Assembly (NCBI GenBank): GCA_023055355.1
Contig: JALJCS010000004.1
Span: 29,664,744-29,728,743, forward strand
Length of the DNA: 64,000 bases
DNA from: Agelaius tricolor
Lineage: Eukaryota; Chordata; Aves; Passeriformes; Icteridae
Reading direction: 5' to 3'
Under the pieces are notes generated by a model, which worked only from the letters and a program-made list of their open reading frames with translations, did not search any database and was not told where the DNA came from. Positions 1 through 10,989 of the stretch are shown here, piece after piece; position 1 is the stretch's first letter; the number at the start of each line of letters is the position of its first letter. The position numbers and the translations under genes are program-made.

Positions 1-579
1 AGAGACCAACAGACTGGTCAACTTCACACTGGCTCCTGAGAAAATGAAGGGGCAAGTAGTCCTGAGAATCTTTTCTTGACACATGAAGGATAAGAAAGTG
101 GATGGGAATAGTCAGCATGAATTTACAAAGGAGCAGTATTACTGTCAAGGAACTAAAAAGAAATGAGGTTAAAAGAGAAACTGAAAATACAGACACCTAT
201 ATTTAAATCAGGAGTTTTATATTACAGTAAATGCAAAAAACTGAACAGGAGAAACAAACAAACAAAAAAAAGGATACACAGGAGTTGTTTGTAATTCTGA
301 ACCTCTATCAGACTACAAAAGTTTTTGCTCATGCTACTGATTCTTTCTACATCTATGAAATGTATGAACCTCAGACTCCTTTAGCCACATTTTTCCAGGG
401 TTTATGTTCTGTTTATATGTCTATTTCCCTTCACATTCACCTGTTGATTCTTAAAACAATTCTATCAAAAATATCTCTATTTTTGCAGCTCGCATTTCTG
501 AGTGGTCACAAGCATGTTCCTGTGTTTGAGAAAGACAGTCTCCTGGAGTATATCAACATTCTCCCAAACAGAGACTGCT
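1..579. other. unassigned AT-rich DNA
   Basis: No gene, repeat or RNA recognised. A 120-codon frame at 231-593 (+) has no recognisable domain, low-complexity Lys/Gln/Asn at its start, and runs into the repeat that follows; I regard it as chance. Confidence 0.5.
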
Positions 580-599
580 GTTACATCTGCTGAAAGCAG

Positions 600-1528
600 G
601 ACAGCACACAACTGACAGAACATTAGTCAACATGATGCGTGTCTGTGTCCAGGTGCTGGTAGCGAGGGACTGCAGGGATGCTGTCTCTGACAAGAGGACA
701 AGGACCACCCTGTGCCAGACACAACCTGTTCCAGAAAGCTCCAAAGAGAACCCAGGCAAGACACAGCTGAGGCCATCGGCCTCATAGCATGGGGAAGCAG
801 CACTTTTGTGAAAATATGTTTAAGAAAGAGCAAAATACCCTTCAAAGCCATCAAAGCCATCAAAGCCATCAAAGCCATCAAAGTGAGGAAGGAGGAAAAA
901 AAACAAATGCATGCTGATCAGCCCTGTAAACAACAAGGTGAAGAAGGAGCGAGAGGAAGAGGTCCTTCTCTCCAGGTCTCAAAGCAGAGATTCCACAGCA
1001 GCACTGCTCCATTCTGGAGCAAATATGTACCCTGTAGCCCGTGGGGTACTCCACACTGGAGCAGGTACATTTTTCCAGAAGAAAATGCACCCTGTGGAGA
1101 ACCCATGCTGGAACAGGAGAAATGTGTGATGAGGAAGTAGCTGCAGAGAAGACAGATTATGTACTGACTCCAAAACTCCATTCCCCATCTTCCTGGCCTC
1201 TCAGGGTTGGACAAGAGGAAGACAAGATGTGAGTGAGAGAGTAAAGTTGAGCCTGAGGAAGAAAAGCCAGGGGAAGTATGTGCAGAGGGCTTTTTAAATT
1301 TGTCTTAGTTTCTCACTATCCAAAACTATTTTAATTAGCAATAAATTAAATTAATTTTCCACATGTTGAATTTCTTTTTCCTGCAGTGGTTACTGGCAAG
1401 TAGTCTTCTTGTATTTATCTTGCTTCATGAGCTTTTTCATCTTATTTTCTTTCTCTGCCCTACTGGAGGAGTAGCAGTGACAGAGCAGCTAGGTCACTGT
1501 CTGGCAGCTGGCCAAGGTTAACAAACTA
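600..1528 (+). mobile_element. avian ERV-type repeat (LTR-like), degraded
   Basis: A moderately GC-rich block that stands out from AT-rich flanks. Its right half has motifs I associate from memory with a widespread avian retroviral repeat: a stretch with GGAGCAGGTACATTTTTCC at about 1057, a GTGTGATGAGGAAG-type segment at about 1125, and an AATAAA signal at 1340-1345 within an AATTAAATTAATTTTCC context. It probably ends near ACAAACTACA at about 1528. A polyadenylation signal on the plus strand suggests plus orientation. I found no target-site duplication, so both ends are approximate. Several overlapping frames of 60-142 codons lie here on both strands; none has a recognisable domain. It could be an LTR alone or the 3' end of an internal region plus LTR. 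Confidence 0.5.
842..883. repeat. 9-bp tandem repeat, about 4.7 copies
   Basis: The unit TCAAAGCCA is repeated four times (842-877) plus six more bases, with no mismatch. Because the period is a multiple of three it reads as Lys-Ala-Ile repeats in one frame, but nothing else supports that frame being coding. It lies inside the 600-1528 repeat. Confidence 0.9.
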
Positions 1529-4500
1529 CATAGGTCAATGAGAAATATTTGGGTTTTGACACTCTTTTGAAAGTAAATTGTCTCTTATGCCATGTAGATT
1601 TTGTAGCAGGCATGAAAACATGAGAATCATATGGAAAGGAGAACAGCACCACTATGAAGCACATCTCCTTCCTTTACTCTCATAAGTCTGACAATGATTA
1701 AGGTCTTCATTTAGTCTCATTTCATCTCAGTCATCTGAGAAAAGTAATTAACCCAAAGAAACAGAAGAAAATGCCCAAAAGTCATAATAGCAGAGAACTT
1801 CAGAAATGCATTTTCATGCATTCCCTTGCAAATTCCTCTTCAGCTGGGACATTGCTGCACTGCTCCATGGTGGGGACTGCAAACACCTGGATGAAGGGAG
1901 CTCAGAAGTATGCTGACAGTAAGGGAATGAGAAACCATTTTTAAATCCCACTGAGAAAGTTAAGAGTGCCCCTGACAAAAAAGTGACTCTATATGGCATG
2001 CAATATGGGCATGGCAGCAGCTTGGTGCCTCAGTAGACACAGAAGAGAGGCTGACAGCTAGTAAAAGATAAGTTTCATGTGTTACTTCCACAACCCTCAT
2101 ACTGTACTGTAAAACTGTTGCATGTTAGGGTACAAATTAGTCTTTCATCACTCTGTTGCCACTTTAAGCAGGACACTGGTGAAGGCTTCTGTCAGTGTAG
2201 TCATTAAGTATCCATATACATAGAGTGTTATTCATGGGATCAATTCATTTAAGCAACTTAGTTGGCTAAAGCTGCGTGAAATGAATATTCAATTAAATCT
2301 GTTTTGGATCTCATTCAGATATTCAAATAAGCTAAACCTTTGGCTTGTTCATTTGTGAAATAAGGTCTTTTATATGGATGTAAAATAGCTTTTCACAATG
2401 GTTAAGCTCTGATCTCTGATCCACATATGTGTAACAACTAGAAGTAGCATAATCCAGGAATTTGAGAAGCAAGCAACAGTATCTGCACTGAACTGTTGCT
2501 CCACTGGGACTTTTCACTCTTCCAAAACCACATTAGGCCAGACACGCTTATCTTGCATGTCTGTACTTCAAGATAATGAAAACGCAGCATTGAAACATGG
2601 AAGAGTAGTTCCTAGAACACCTAATCTTCCTTTTCCCTTTTGAAATTCTGGAATATGGTCTGTAAACACAGACTGATATTCTTCAGATTTTCAGAGGACT
2701 TTTTGTCTCATGCATTTTTTAATAGCTAACTTCAAACACTCAGTTCAGAACTTTTGAAGGCACCAACCTTTTGAAAAGCAGATCCTTCTAGGCTACTTAA
2801 CCTAGGTTCTTAGCTTAAACTGGAGATTCACATAATTACTTGTACAATGTCAGCTACACAGCCTGAAAAAATATGTGAAGTTTTGGATAAATATGACCAA
2901 GAACATCGCTACACACTTCAATAAGGGATGGCTATGTGTCTAGATATCTCATTGTATTAGGTGAAACACGTGTCTTCTCAGTGCAACATTCAGCAACTAA
3001 GGAGGAGAGATATTCCACAGAAACAGGAGGGATAGGACATTTGTTTGGTTTGGTTTTTTTCATACTTCTGGAAAATATGGTTTAGCTGGGAGAGCGACAT
3101 CATGGGACAAACTCCACCTGATGACCAATGCAAATATCAATAGTTTCCTGTGTGTGGCATGACTAGAATATTTCACCAAGATGAAAAGCAAGTTGTCTTG
3201 TAAATGCTGTGATTGACAGGAGACACAGGTGGAAGCAGGTCAAGTGTATCTCTTTCTGTGAGAAATGACAGGCAAGGGTGCTTTTACTTTTCAATTCACT
3301 GGAGGTGATAGAAAGTTACCTGCTTAGTGAGAATAGAACCGATGCCAGGGCTGAAAATAAAGCAATAAAGGCATCCCACTCCACAAATGCATCAATAGGC
3401 ATTAACAAAAACAAAGAGCACTCTAAATATTTTTAATATCCTTGTAGATTTTTGCACTAAATTTTTCCCCTTTTTTCTTCTTCTTTTAGTTCACTGGTTG
3501 GATTTTTTTCCAGGAGAATCATTGTATACTTTGAGGATTAAATTCTATTCTTTCATGGCTTAGATAGATTTAGAGAGATGAAAGGTGGTATAAAAAGAGT
3601 AAATTTGCTAATTACAATCAGATTCAAATAAGAAAACATTGAAAATCCTAGTCTTTTCAAATGAAGAACAGCCACCTAATTGTGTCACTATCAGATGAAA
3701 ATGATAGAAATCTAAAATAAAAACCTACCCCTAAAAAAAAGTAACAGAACAATTGAGAACCAACTTGACAAGGCACAGGAAAATAACTTCTTTTCTTTGT
3801 TTGCCTTTTTTTTTTTTTTTTTTTGTGTACTTGTTTGCTTGGTTTTGTGTCCAAAGTGAAACATCACAGCTTTTTGCTTACTTATTGTTTTGGGGAGGTT
3901 CAGGGAAAAGAAAGTATGTCTGATTTAAGAAAAGGATCATCCTTTTACAACCTGAATGGTTCTGGAATGGATAAGGAGGGGCAGGGCATCCTCCTTATCA
4001 AAGGATCCTGTTGCCAATAGGAGGAATGAGGGTTGACTGTGCAAGATGAAGGACCAGGTGTAGTGCTAGGAAGAGAAGGCAAGGACATCTCCTGACTGAA
4101 AAGGTATGACTGAGGCACCACACATGTGGCGAGTTTCTTTCTCTGTGGGTCATACCTGATACAGTTTTGAAAGATAAGAAGGATAAAAAGCAAGTAGGCA
4201 AATAAAGAAGCAATTTTACATGATTTTGTGAAAATCATCCATGTGTCTTTCTCTTCTTCCTTCCTACAGAATGCCATAGAAGTTTTATATGTTACTGCAG
4301 TTCTGCCTGGCTCTGCTGAGTATTGGAGCCATGTTTAAAAGTTTTCAATACTTGGAAAAAAGTTATGTTAGCTTTATCCTGTTGAAAAATACCCACATTA
4401 CTTATTGTGCTGGAACATCTTCTGACAAGTCAGATTTCAGATTTTTGCACTGTAGAACCAAGTATAGTTATAGTCTTTTTTGAAGGTATTTTTATTTTCT

Positions 4501-5785
4501 CTCATTTGAAATTTTCTGCCATATGAACTAATAATAATCCACAATTTTTTTCACCAAGAGAAGTCTATTACCCCAGGAAAAATGATCATTCATGCTTCAA
4601 TCATGTGATCTGATTCCTTTTTGGACTTACAACTTACCTATTGCAAAACAAACATGAATCCAAAGCAAACAAATTAATCTAAACTACTAGCAGGTTAAAT
4701 AAATTTCTAAAATATAAGGTAAAAATTTACCATTCCTGCAGCCTGGCTTATATGACAAATGTTGAATACATTATATGAAACAGAATAGGCTTATTTCTGT
4801 AAAGCCAGATGTATTGCTTCATAACATCAGCAGCAGAAGCTCTTAAGAAAAAATCATTAAAATGAGATAATAAAAAATTCTTTCTTCAGAGTCAAAATAG
4901 GAGCCCCCTCAGATATGGCATAGAAGTTTCTTTGTTTCACCCTACCTTTTGCACAGAGTACATCTCTCAAGAACATCTATCTGTCTTTTGAAGTTGTTAA
5001 CTCATAACTTGAGATTTATGTGTCTGAGCACAAATATCATTATTGGTGTGCAGAGGTTTTAGTCCCATCTGTCACATCCTGAGGAGGGATCAAGACATTC
5101 TTCAGCTTACGTTTCCCCAAAGGAAACCATTCTGCTAGATGCTTACTATGTACTGTGCCCTTCCCCAGCAACACAAGCCCCTCACAAACAGCAGGGTCAT
5201 CCCTTCCATAAAACACCCATCACTTTGTTAGAGTGGTTGATCAACATTACAGAAGAGTGGTTTTGATTCCTTAGGTCCTTACATGGTTCAAAACCATAGC
5301 CTCTCACCACCTCCAAGTTTCTCTTCCTTCAGATTCAAAAATGAGGACTAGCTTCCAAAGGCAGTTAAGGCAGGAATATTTCTCATTCTCCCAGTGTAAT
5401 GGCTGCTAATAGTCAAAAAATTGTATGAGCCTCTGAGAAAGGGAAAAGCAAAAATTACCAAATGACTTGTCTTAGGGCTTTACAGTTTCAAAAGCTGGCA
5501 TGGCAATGAGTTTGGAAACACTTGCATTTCATACTTAGCTGTGAAAAGTGTTACTTTCACACAGTTTAAGAGAAATATTTGGGTTCAAAGAGAGTTAAAC
5601 ACCTGGGGAGCAGGGGAGAACAAATGGACCACATGTGCAGTAATGCACAAGAGCTTCCATGTATCACTCAACATGTAAGAGTCCAGGATTTCTGACCTAC
5701 TTGTTCTATAAAAATTGTATTGTCTCCTGTCCTTTTGCTTGTTCTGACTACTGTAATTGCTCCAATTTTGCTAAAAGGATAGCCA
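1529..5785. other. gene-free AT-rich DNA
   Basis: No recognisable exon, RNA gene or transposon. Contents seen: a 19-base T run at 3806-3824, and a 10-bp inverted repeat at 3970-3979 and 3990-3999 (arm GATAAGGAGG, loop 10). Short open frames up to 110 codons (3945-4277, minus) have no recognisable domain. Confidence 0.5.
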
Positions 5786-5845
5786 GGGGGAGGGAGGGGG
5801 GCAGGTCAGGAGGGGCTGGAATGTCTGGGGACAGCAGGGGGAGGG
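5786..5845 (+). other. G-rich tract with G-quadruplex potential
   Basis: Seven runs of three or more G on the plus strand in 60 bp: 5786-5790, 5792-5794, 5796-5801, 5812-5815, 5827-5830, 5837-5841 and 5843-5845. Loops in the first part are one base, the rest 6-11 bases. It sits in a locally GC-rich 200-bp block (about 5780-5960) inside AT-rich DNA. G4 folding is inferred from the run pattern only. Confidence 0.6.
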
Positions 5846-5959
5846 CGAAGGTCACATCAGTGACTGTTCTGCTGGTCCCGGGGCAGATGTAGCTCAGTGT
5901 GGGCAGAGCAGAGAAGCTCCCAAAGCTGAACTGCAGAAGGGCCCCTGCCAGCCCTGTGT

Positions 5960-8751
5960 GGCCACTTAGCATCTATATCCAGAAACAATGATATATCCTA
6001 TGCTTCCCAAGGAGCAAGGGTTTTCCAAATTTCTGTACATTATTTTGCTTCAGATCCTGGAAAAATACTTTTAAATATTATGTGTTTTTCCCTCAGCTGG
6101 ATTTTAATGCTGATCTGGAAGGGAAATGAATGGTCTAAACAACCCATTTGGTACTTTTTATTGTTAAAGTGTCACCACAACTCTTGATAGAATTAAAATA
6201 TATCAAAGTAAATACTATTCTGTATTTGTATTAAATACCCAATTGTAATAAGCCTCTTTACGGGCCAGTGAACTGGAAAATGAAATTATTGTATTAATGT
6301 GACTTTTTACTTATTATAGGAAAGCAGTGTCATAAAAATGTCAGCATATGGGCTTTATTTTCACACCTGAAAAAAACCAAAACAAGAAAAATCTGCTGAA
6401 GTAAAGTAAAAGGACATTGTTTGACTTTTTTTTTCCCAGCTCTGGCACTTTGTATTTAGTATCTGGAGAGGAACTGCCTTATGACTCATTAAAAAAGCCT
6501 TTAAGAGGAGTCTCTGAAGAGAAAACATGCAGACCCTTCAGCAGAGTATTTTCTTGTACGAGATGACCATCATTTCCTCAGCCCACCTGGCCTCCAGAGC
6601 TCTTCACAGTAAACCTGAATCTCCTCTGCCAGTCTCAAGTCTCTTGTGCTGTGCACCCAGTTCCCTGTATTTGCCCCAGATCTACATCCCATGGATGTAG
6701 ATCTGTACCGTGGAAACGTACAGCATTTAAACAACTCTACAGCATCACTGCAAGCCCCAGTGCTCCTGCCTGCCCTGCTCCTTGTTGGGGCAGTGGGATA
6801 AATCCAGCTGCCAATCCCTGCCATGGACAGCCCCACCACTCTCATTTGTCCCAGAGGATTTTTGTGTTGAAGATGATTTTTACTGAAGTTATTATCATCC
6901 TATATCTATGTGTCTAATAATGTGTCTAATCTAATTTTATTTGATATCTGACATAATCCTTCATAAGAAATAAATTAAAAACATTGGTACTGGTATGGAA
7001 AGGGACTCCAAGTTTTAATTTAGATTTGGGTAATCATAATCCTGCCTCCTGTAAGAAGTTTTTGTTAATATGAATTTAGTTCTTAAGAGATTTTTTTTAA
7101 GCCATCTTCCTCATTAAATCTCTTACTAAACCTGATTCAATCATAACCTAGTATTAAGCACTGCATCAGTACAGTTCACCACTGATACAGTTCCTAAAAC
7201 AAATTAATATGGGGAAAATAGTGATGATGTAAAGACACACATTTATTCTGGTGATTATTCAGAATTTAGGAATGTTTTGACAACTGTAGACCTTTCAGCA
7301 ATATCTTTTCTTATTCATTCAACATGTTTAATGAACATTAGCAATTGCAGTTACTACTCAACTCCAAAAATTTCTCCCACAGTGTCAAAACTTTTTACTG
7401 TGCTTAGTAGATCAGAGTAGCTTTGGAAACTCTTCATTTTTATTTTTTTGGGAAATGTTTGGGGTGTTTTGTTCTCAGAAAGGTAATCACGAACTGGCAG
7501 ATACAGTATTTTAGCAATCACCAAGACCAGTGGTGAATAGCATGCAAATATACTCATGAAATTAGCTCACATAGCAATCTACAAGTGGATGGCTTCAAAT
7601 AACATTGGCATTGTAAAATTTTTGGACTCTTGCATAAATAATTCACAATAGAAATAAATGCATCAAATAATATATTCGTAGTGGATTCAGTGACTTGTTA
7701 TATATAATGATCTTATTTCTCTGACCTAACTAGCACCTCTGATGACAGAGAAAAGACCTCTCAGCAGAAAACTGAACCCAAACTTCAATCATGTCTTCAG
7801 TAAGTTTGTGTTGCTAAACTGAAATAAACCAAATAAAAGACCAATATTATCTGAATTTTGAGGCAGTGATTTCTAAACTCTTCATTTATTCCTCCGGGTG
7901 TTTAGACTGCCATAGGCAATTATTGGAGGAGCAAGAACCCGAATTCAGATGTCAGCATTCTTTCAGTCTGCTCTTGACTGACTTGGTGAACAGAAAGCTT
8001 CTTCCTCACCTGTGCTATGATATTAAGGGTCAAGAGGGTGCTCAGGATATGTTCAAAAACATTAAGTTAAGCGAGTAGACAAGAAAGACACTTTTATTCA
8101 TATATGTAATCAAGGAAAGTAGTCAAGGTACTTCTGGTTCCATGCTAGACTAATAATAATACCAGACTGTCAAACTCCATAGACAAATTATATATTAAAG
8201 ATTTGCTGAATACTGTCCCTAGAAATAGTGTGCTGGATGGCTAAGGAGATGAGTGTGACTTCCTTCTGGACTGAATGAAAATAAAACACACAGTAGGATT
8301 TGGAAGATCCTATTAGCTTGCTTCTTCCCATAGCTGTGGTTCTGGAAAACCTGAGGTACCTGCTAGCAGGAGTATAAAATATTTTAATGGAAGAAGTTCC
8401 ATTTAGACTATATGCAGTTTAATATGAGCATTTTGGCTAGAGCCAGCACATAGTTTATAGCAGAAAACTCTTAGAAAGCAGCACAAGTGTTTTCAAGACT
8501 TTTTTCATTCTAAATGGTTTTACACAGTTCCCATGTCGCAGAAAGATACTCCTTAAATGAAAACTATATTAGAGACAAACTGAATGTTTGCCTTGCTGCC
8601 TCTCTTGCTTCAATGAAGTTGGGGGATAGAATATGCTTCTTAGTAATTAGGACACCTAGCAGTGAAAGGATAGGTCTGGACTCTGATTTCTTGAGCTGAT
8701 ACCACACACTGACTTGAAACCACTTTACAGAGTTGCTTACACATAGACAAG
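5960..8751. other. gene-free DNA
   Basis: No recognisable gene or transposon. A block at about 6560-6860 is less AT-rich than its surroundings and contains a 12-bp perfect inverted repeat (6677-6688 and 6694-6705). A 91-codon minus-strand frame at 6570-6845 has no domain I recognise. The remainder is AT-rich and featureless to inspection. Confidence 0.45.
6677..6705. repeat. 12-bp perfect inverted repeat
   Basis: Arm CAGATCTACATC at 6677-6688 and its exact reverse complement at 6694-6705, loop of 5 bases. Confidence 0.85.
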
Positions 8752-9396
8752 TGTCTTAGTTTGGAAGACAGTTGTCTGATAAGGAAGGCAGGAGCCTCCC
8801 CGGAAATGGAAAAATGTAAACCCCCTCCCTCCAAATTGTTATAAATTTGAAATTAAAGGGCTCTCAGGCAAAAATTTGGGAGCAGGAATAACAGTTCTTT
8901 ATTAGGGAAGAAAATAAAAAGATAAAATAAACAACACAGTAAACCAAAACAACACTAACAGAGTCAGAATACAACCTGACACCTTTTGGTCGGGGTGTTG
9001 GTAGCAGTCCAACTGGAATTGTGGCTGCAGTCCTCCTGGAGTGTCAGGTGTGGTTCTGTTGGAGCAGGGATCCTGTAGAAAGGGTGTAGTCTTCCTCTGA
9101 AGATCCAGTGGAAGAGGCAGCTGCTCCTCTGGGAAATCCAATGGAGAAGCCCAGCTGGTATTCCAGAATCTCAAGATTATATCTGGGTAAGAATGCTTGG
9201 CTCCTCCCTCTGGGTGGAGCATCTTACAGTGGGATGCTGTAGCTCTTATCAGTGACATTCAATAGCCTGTTATCAGCAGATGTCTCCCTGAAGAGAGGAG
9301 TGGTTGTGGAAGAGATAAGGAAAACTGCCCACTTAACAGAAGACACCTGCCATACAGATGGTAAATAGAATACAATTTGCTTGGCAATCCAGTACA
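8752..9396 (-). mobile_element. ERV LTR, passerine type, minus strand
   Basis: On the minus strand the order fits a retroviral LTR: an upstream U3-like part, then an AATAAAG polyadenylation signal (reverse complement at 8898-8903), then a U5-like end finishing at the TG at 8752 (…CTAAGACA on the minus strand). The signal is followed by AACTGTTATTCCTGCTCCC-type sequence, which matches my memory of a common songbird LTR; that is the main reason for calling a passerine. The 9396 boundary is tentative. It rests on a CA followed by ACAAT, against ACAAG before 8752, a 4 of 5 match. A 118-codon minus frame (8902-9258) is inside the LTR and is not a gene. No internal retroviral sequence adjoins, so it is probably a solo LTR. 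CR1 sequence begins directly after it, suggesting insertion into or beside the older CR1. Confidence 0.75.
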
Positions 9397-9407
9397 ACAA
9401 TTATGGC

Positions 9408-9674
9408 TAGACCCTGAACAAGGAAGAAATGGTCAGAGATGTGAAAGTTAGCATGACCTGTGACTACAGCTAGGATGATGTAGCAGAGCTCAGTATTTAA
9501 AAGAAGATAGCAAAGCAAAAGTAGGACCACAATCCTGGACCTCAGGAAACAAAGCTTCAACATTTTCTGCCTGGAAAATTTAATGGGATGAAGCCCTGGA
9601 AAGAAGGCAGGTCTGTGAGATCTTGTTGATATTCAAGGATAATGCCCCCAAGCTCCCAGCAGCTGCAGAATCAA
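9408..9674 (+). mobile_element. outer CR1 LINE, left part (ORF2 endonuclease end and linker)
   Basis: Resembles the CR1 ORF2 segment after the endonuclease: GAAGAAATGGTCAGAGATGT at about 9423, then a CCTGGACCTCAGG segment at 9535, then a GATGAAGCCCTGG segment at about 9588 leading to the linker. The order and strand match CR1. The match breaks at about 9674 and the expected continuation (GAGCAAAAAGCTCCTAACTG-type sequence) is found at 13849, straight after the 3' tail of the inner CR1. I infer one older CR1 split by a later one. The reading frames are broken throughout. Confidence 0.7.
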
Positions 9675-9923
9675 GAAAAGGAGGTCCTCTTGTCAGCCAT
9701 TCAGGTAAAGGGAAGGGCCATCTTGAGGCCATTACAGACAATTCAGAAAAGGTCATGGGGAGTGTGAGTGACCTGGAACATGACGAATAGGGGTGTGACA
9801 TGCATACGAAGGCATGGCACAGCAGCTTACATGGCAGTTCGAGCAGGCAGGGCGAGCAGGCAGGGTTGCAGCCACATTCCTGATAGTGGATTATGTTGCG
9901 TCATTTTTTTACTTTTTTTTTTC

Positions 9924-9961
9924 CTAGCAATGGTTTTCAAACAATCAAAAGCCATTGCTAG
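9924..9961. repeat. inverted repeat in CR1 leader
   Basis: CTAGCAATGGTTTT (9924-9937) pairs with 9947-9961, with one extra base in the right arm. The loop is 9 bases. Confidence 0.75.
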
Positions 9962-10041
9962 TAAAAGTGTGCTAACACAAACAGAATGTTCCTGAGCCTG
10001 GTGGTAGTACCAGAGGAAAAGACACCTACACATGCTGCAAG

Positions 10042-10960
10042 CAGGTAAACAATCTGCTCTGTCTGGTGGCAGATCTTAAGGAAGAAGTAGAAAGATTAAG
10101 GAGTATTAGGGAAAGTGAAAGGGAAATAGGCTGGTAGAGTTACACCCTTCCATCCCTGAGAAAAGCTCACCAGGATTCAAATAAGCTTCACGCCTCTAAT
10201 CATCATGCAGTAGAAGACCTAGCAGATGTGGAGGACTGGAAACAGGTCCCCACCCAGGGAGTTAATAAAATTACCTCCTGACCTCCATCACCTTCTCAGG
10301 TGCTGCTTCAAAATAGGTACAAGGCCCTGGAGGTTCAGGAAGAAGATATCAAAGAAAACAACCCACCTGGCGAGTCTCCCCATTAAACTTCATCTGTCAG
10401 ATGGATCACAACCTTTTGTATTAAAAAGAAAAGTGTAGTGCTAGTAGGTGACTCCATTCTGAGGGGAACAGAGGGCCCTGTATAACAACTGGCCCCATCC
10501 CACAGGGAGGTCTGCTGCCTGCCTGGGGCCCAAGTACAGAAAATCACCAGTAGATTCCCTGAGCTTATCCAGCCCTCTGATTAATGCTTCATTTCTGATT
10601 ATTGCTTCACTGCTGATTGTCCAGGCTGGCTATGATGAGGTTGACAAGAAGGGCACCATGGCAATTAAAAAGAATTTCAAGGCTCTGGGTCAATAGGTTG
10701 ATGGGGCAGGAGCACAGGTGGTGCTCTGCTCAGTCCCTTCATTCGCAGGGATGAATGATGAAATAAATGATTAATGAATCGCTGATTAATACATGAGTAA
10801 TAAATGCCTTAAGGGCTGGTACCATCAGTGGAATTTTGGGTTCTTTGATCATGGGGCAACTTTTATGGCACCTGGCTTGCCAGAGTGAGATAAGTTCCAT
10901 CTATCTAACAAGGACAAAAGGATTCTAGCCTGTGAGCAGGCAGGGCTGACTGAGAGCCAG
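10042..10960 (+). pseudogene. CR1 ORF1 remnant (coiled coil plus SGNH-esterase-like)
   Basis: CR1 ORF1 encodes a nucleic-acid-binding protein that in many CR1 families carries a coiled coil and an SGNH-type esterase domain. Here 10042-10134 translates to a charged helical stretch containing LKEEVERLRSIRESEREI, then a stop. At about 10438 the same strand gives VLVGDSILRGTEGPV, which contains the esterase block I Gly-Asp-Ser; its Ser is the usual nucleophile. Around 10840-10880 a weak FGFFDHG-type block follows. Several stops and frame changes lie between these blocks, and a 10560-10800 segment looks diverged. No start codon can be assigned. It is a fossil, not a working gene. Confidence 0.7.
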
Positions 10961-10989
10961 AGTCAGGGGTGAAATCAGCAGCCCAGCTG

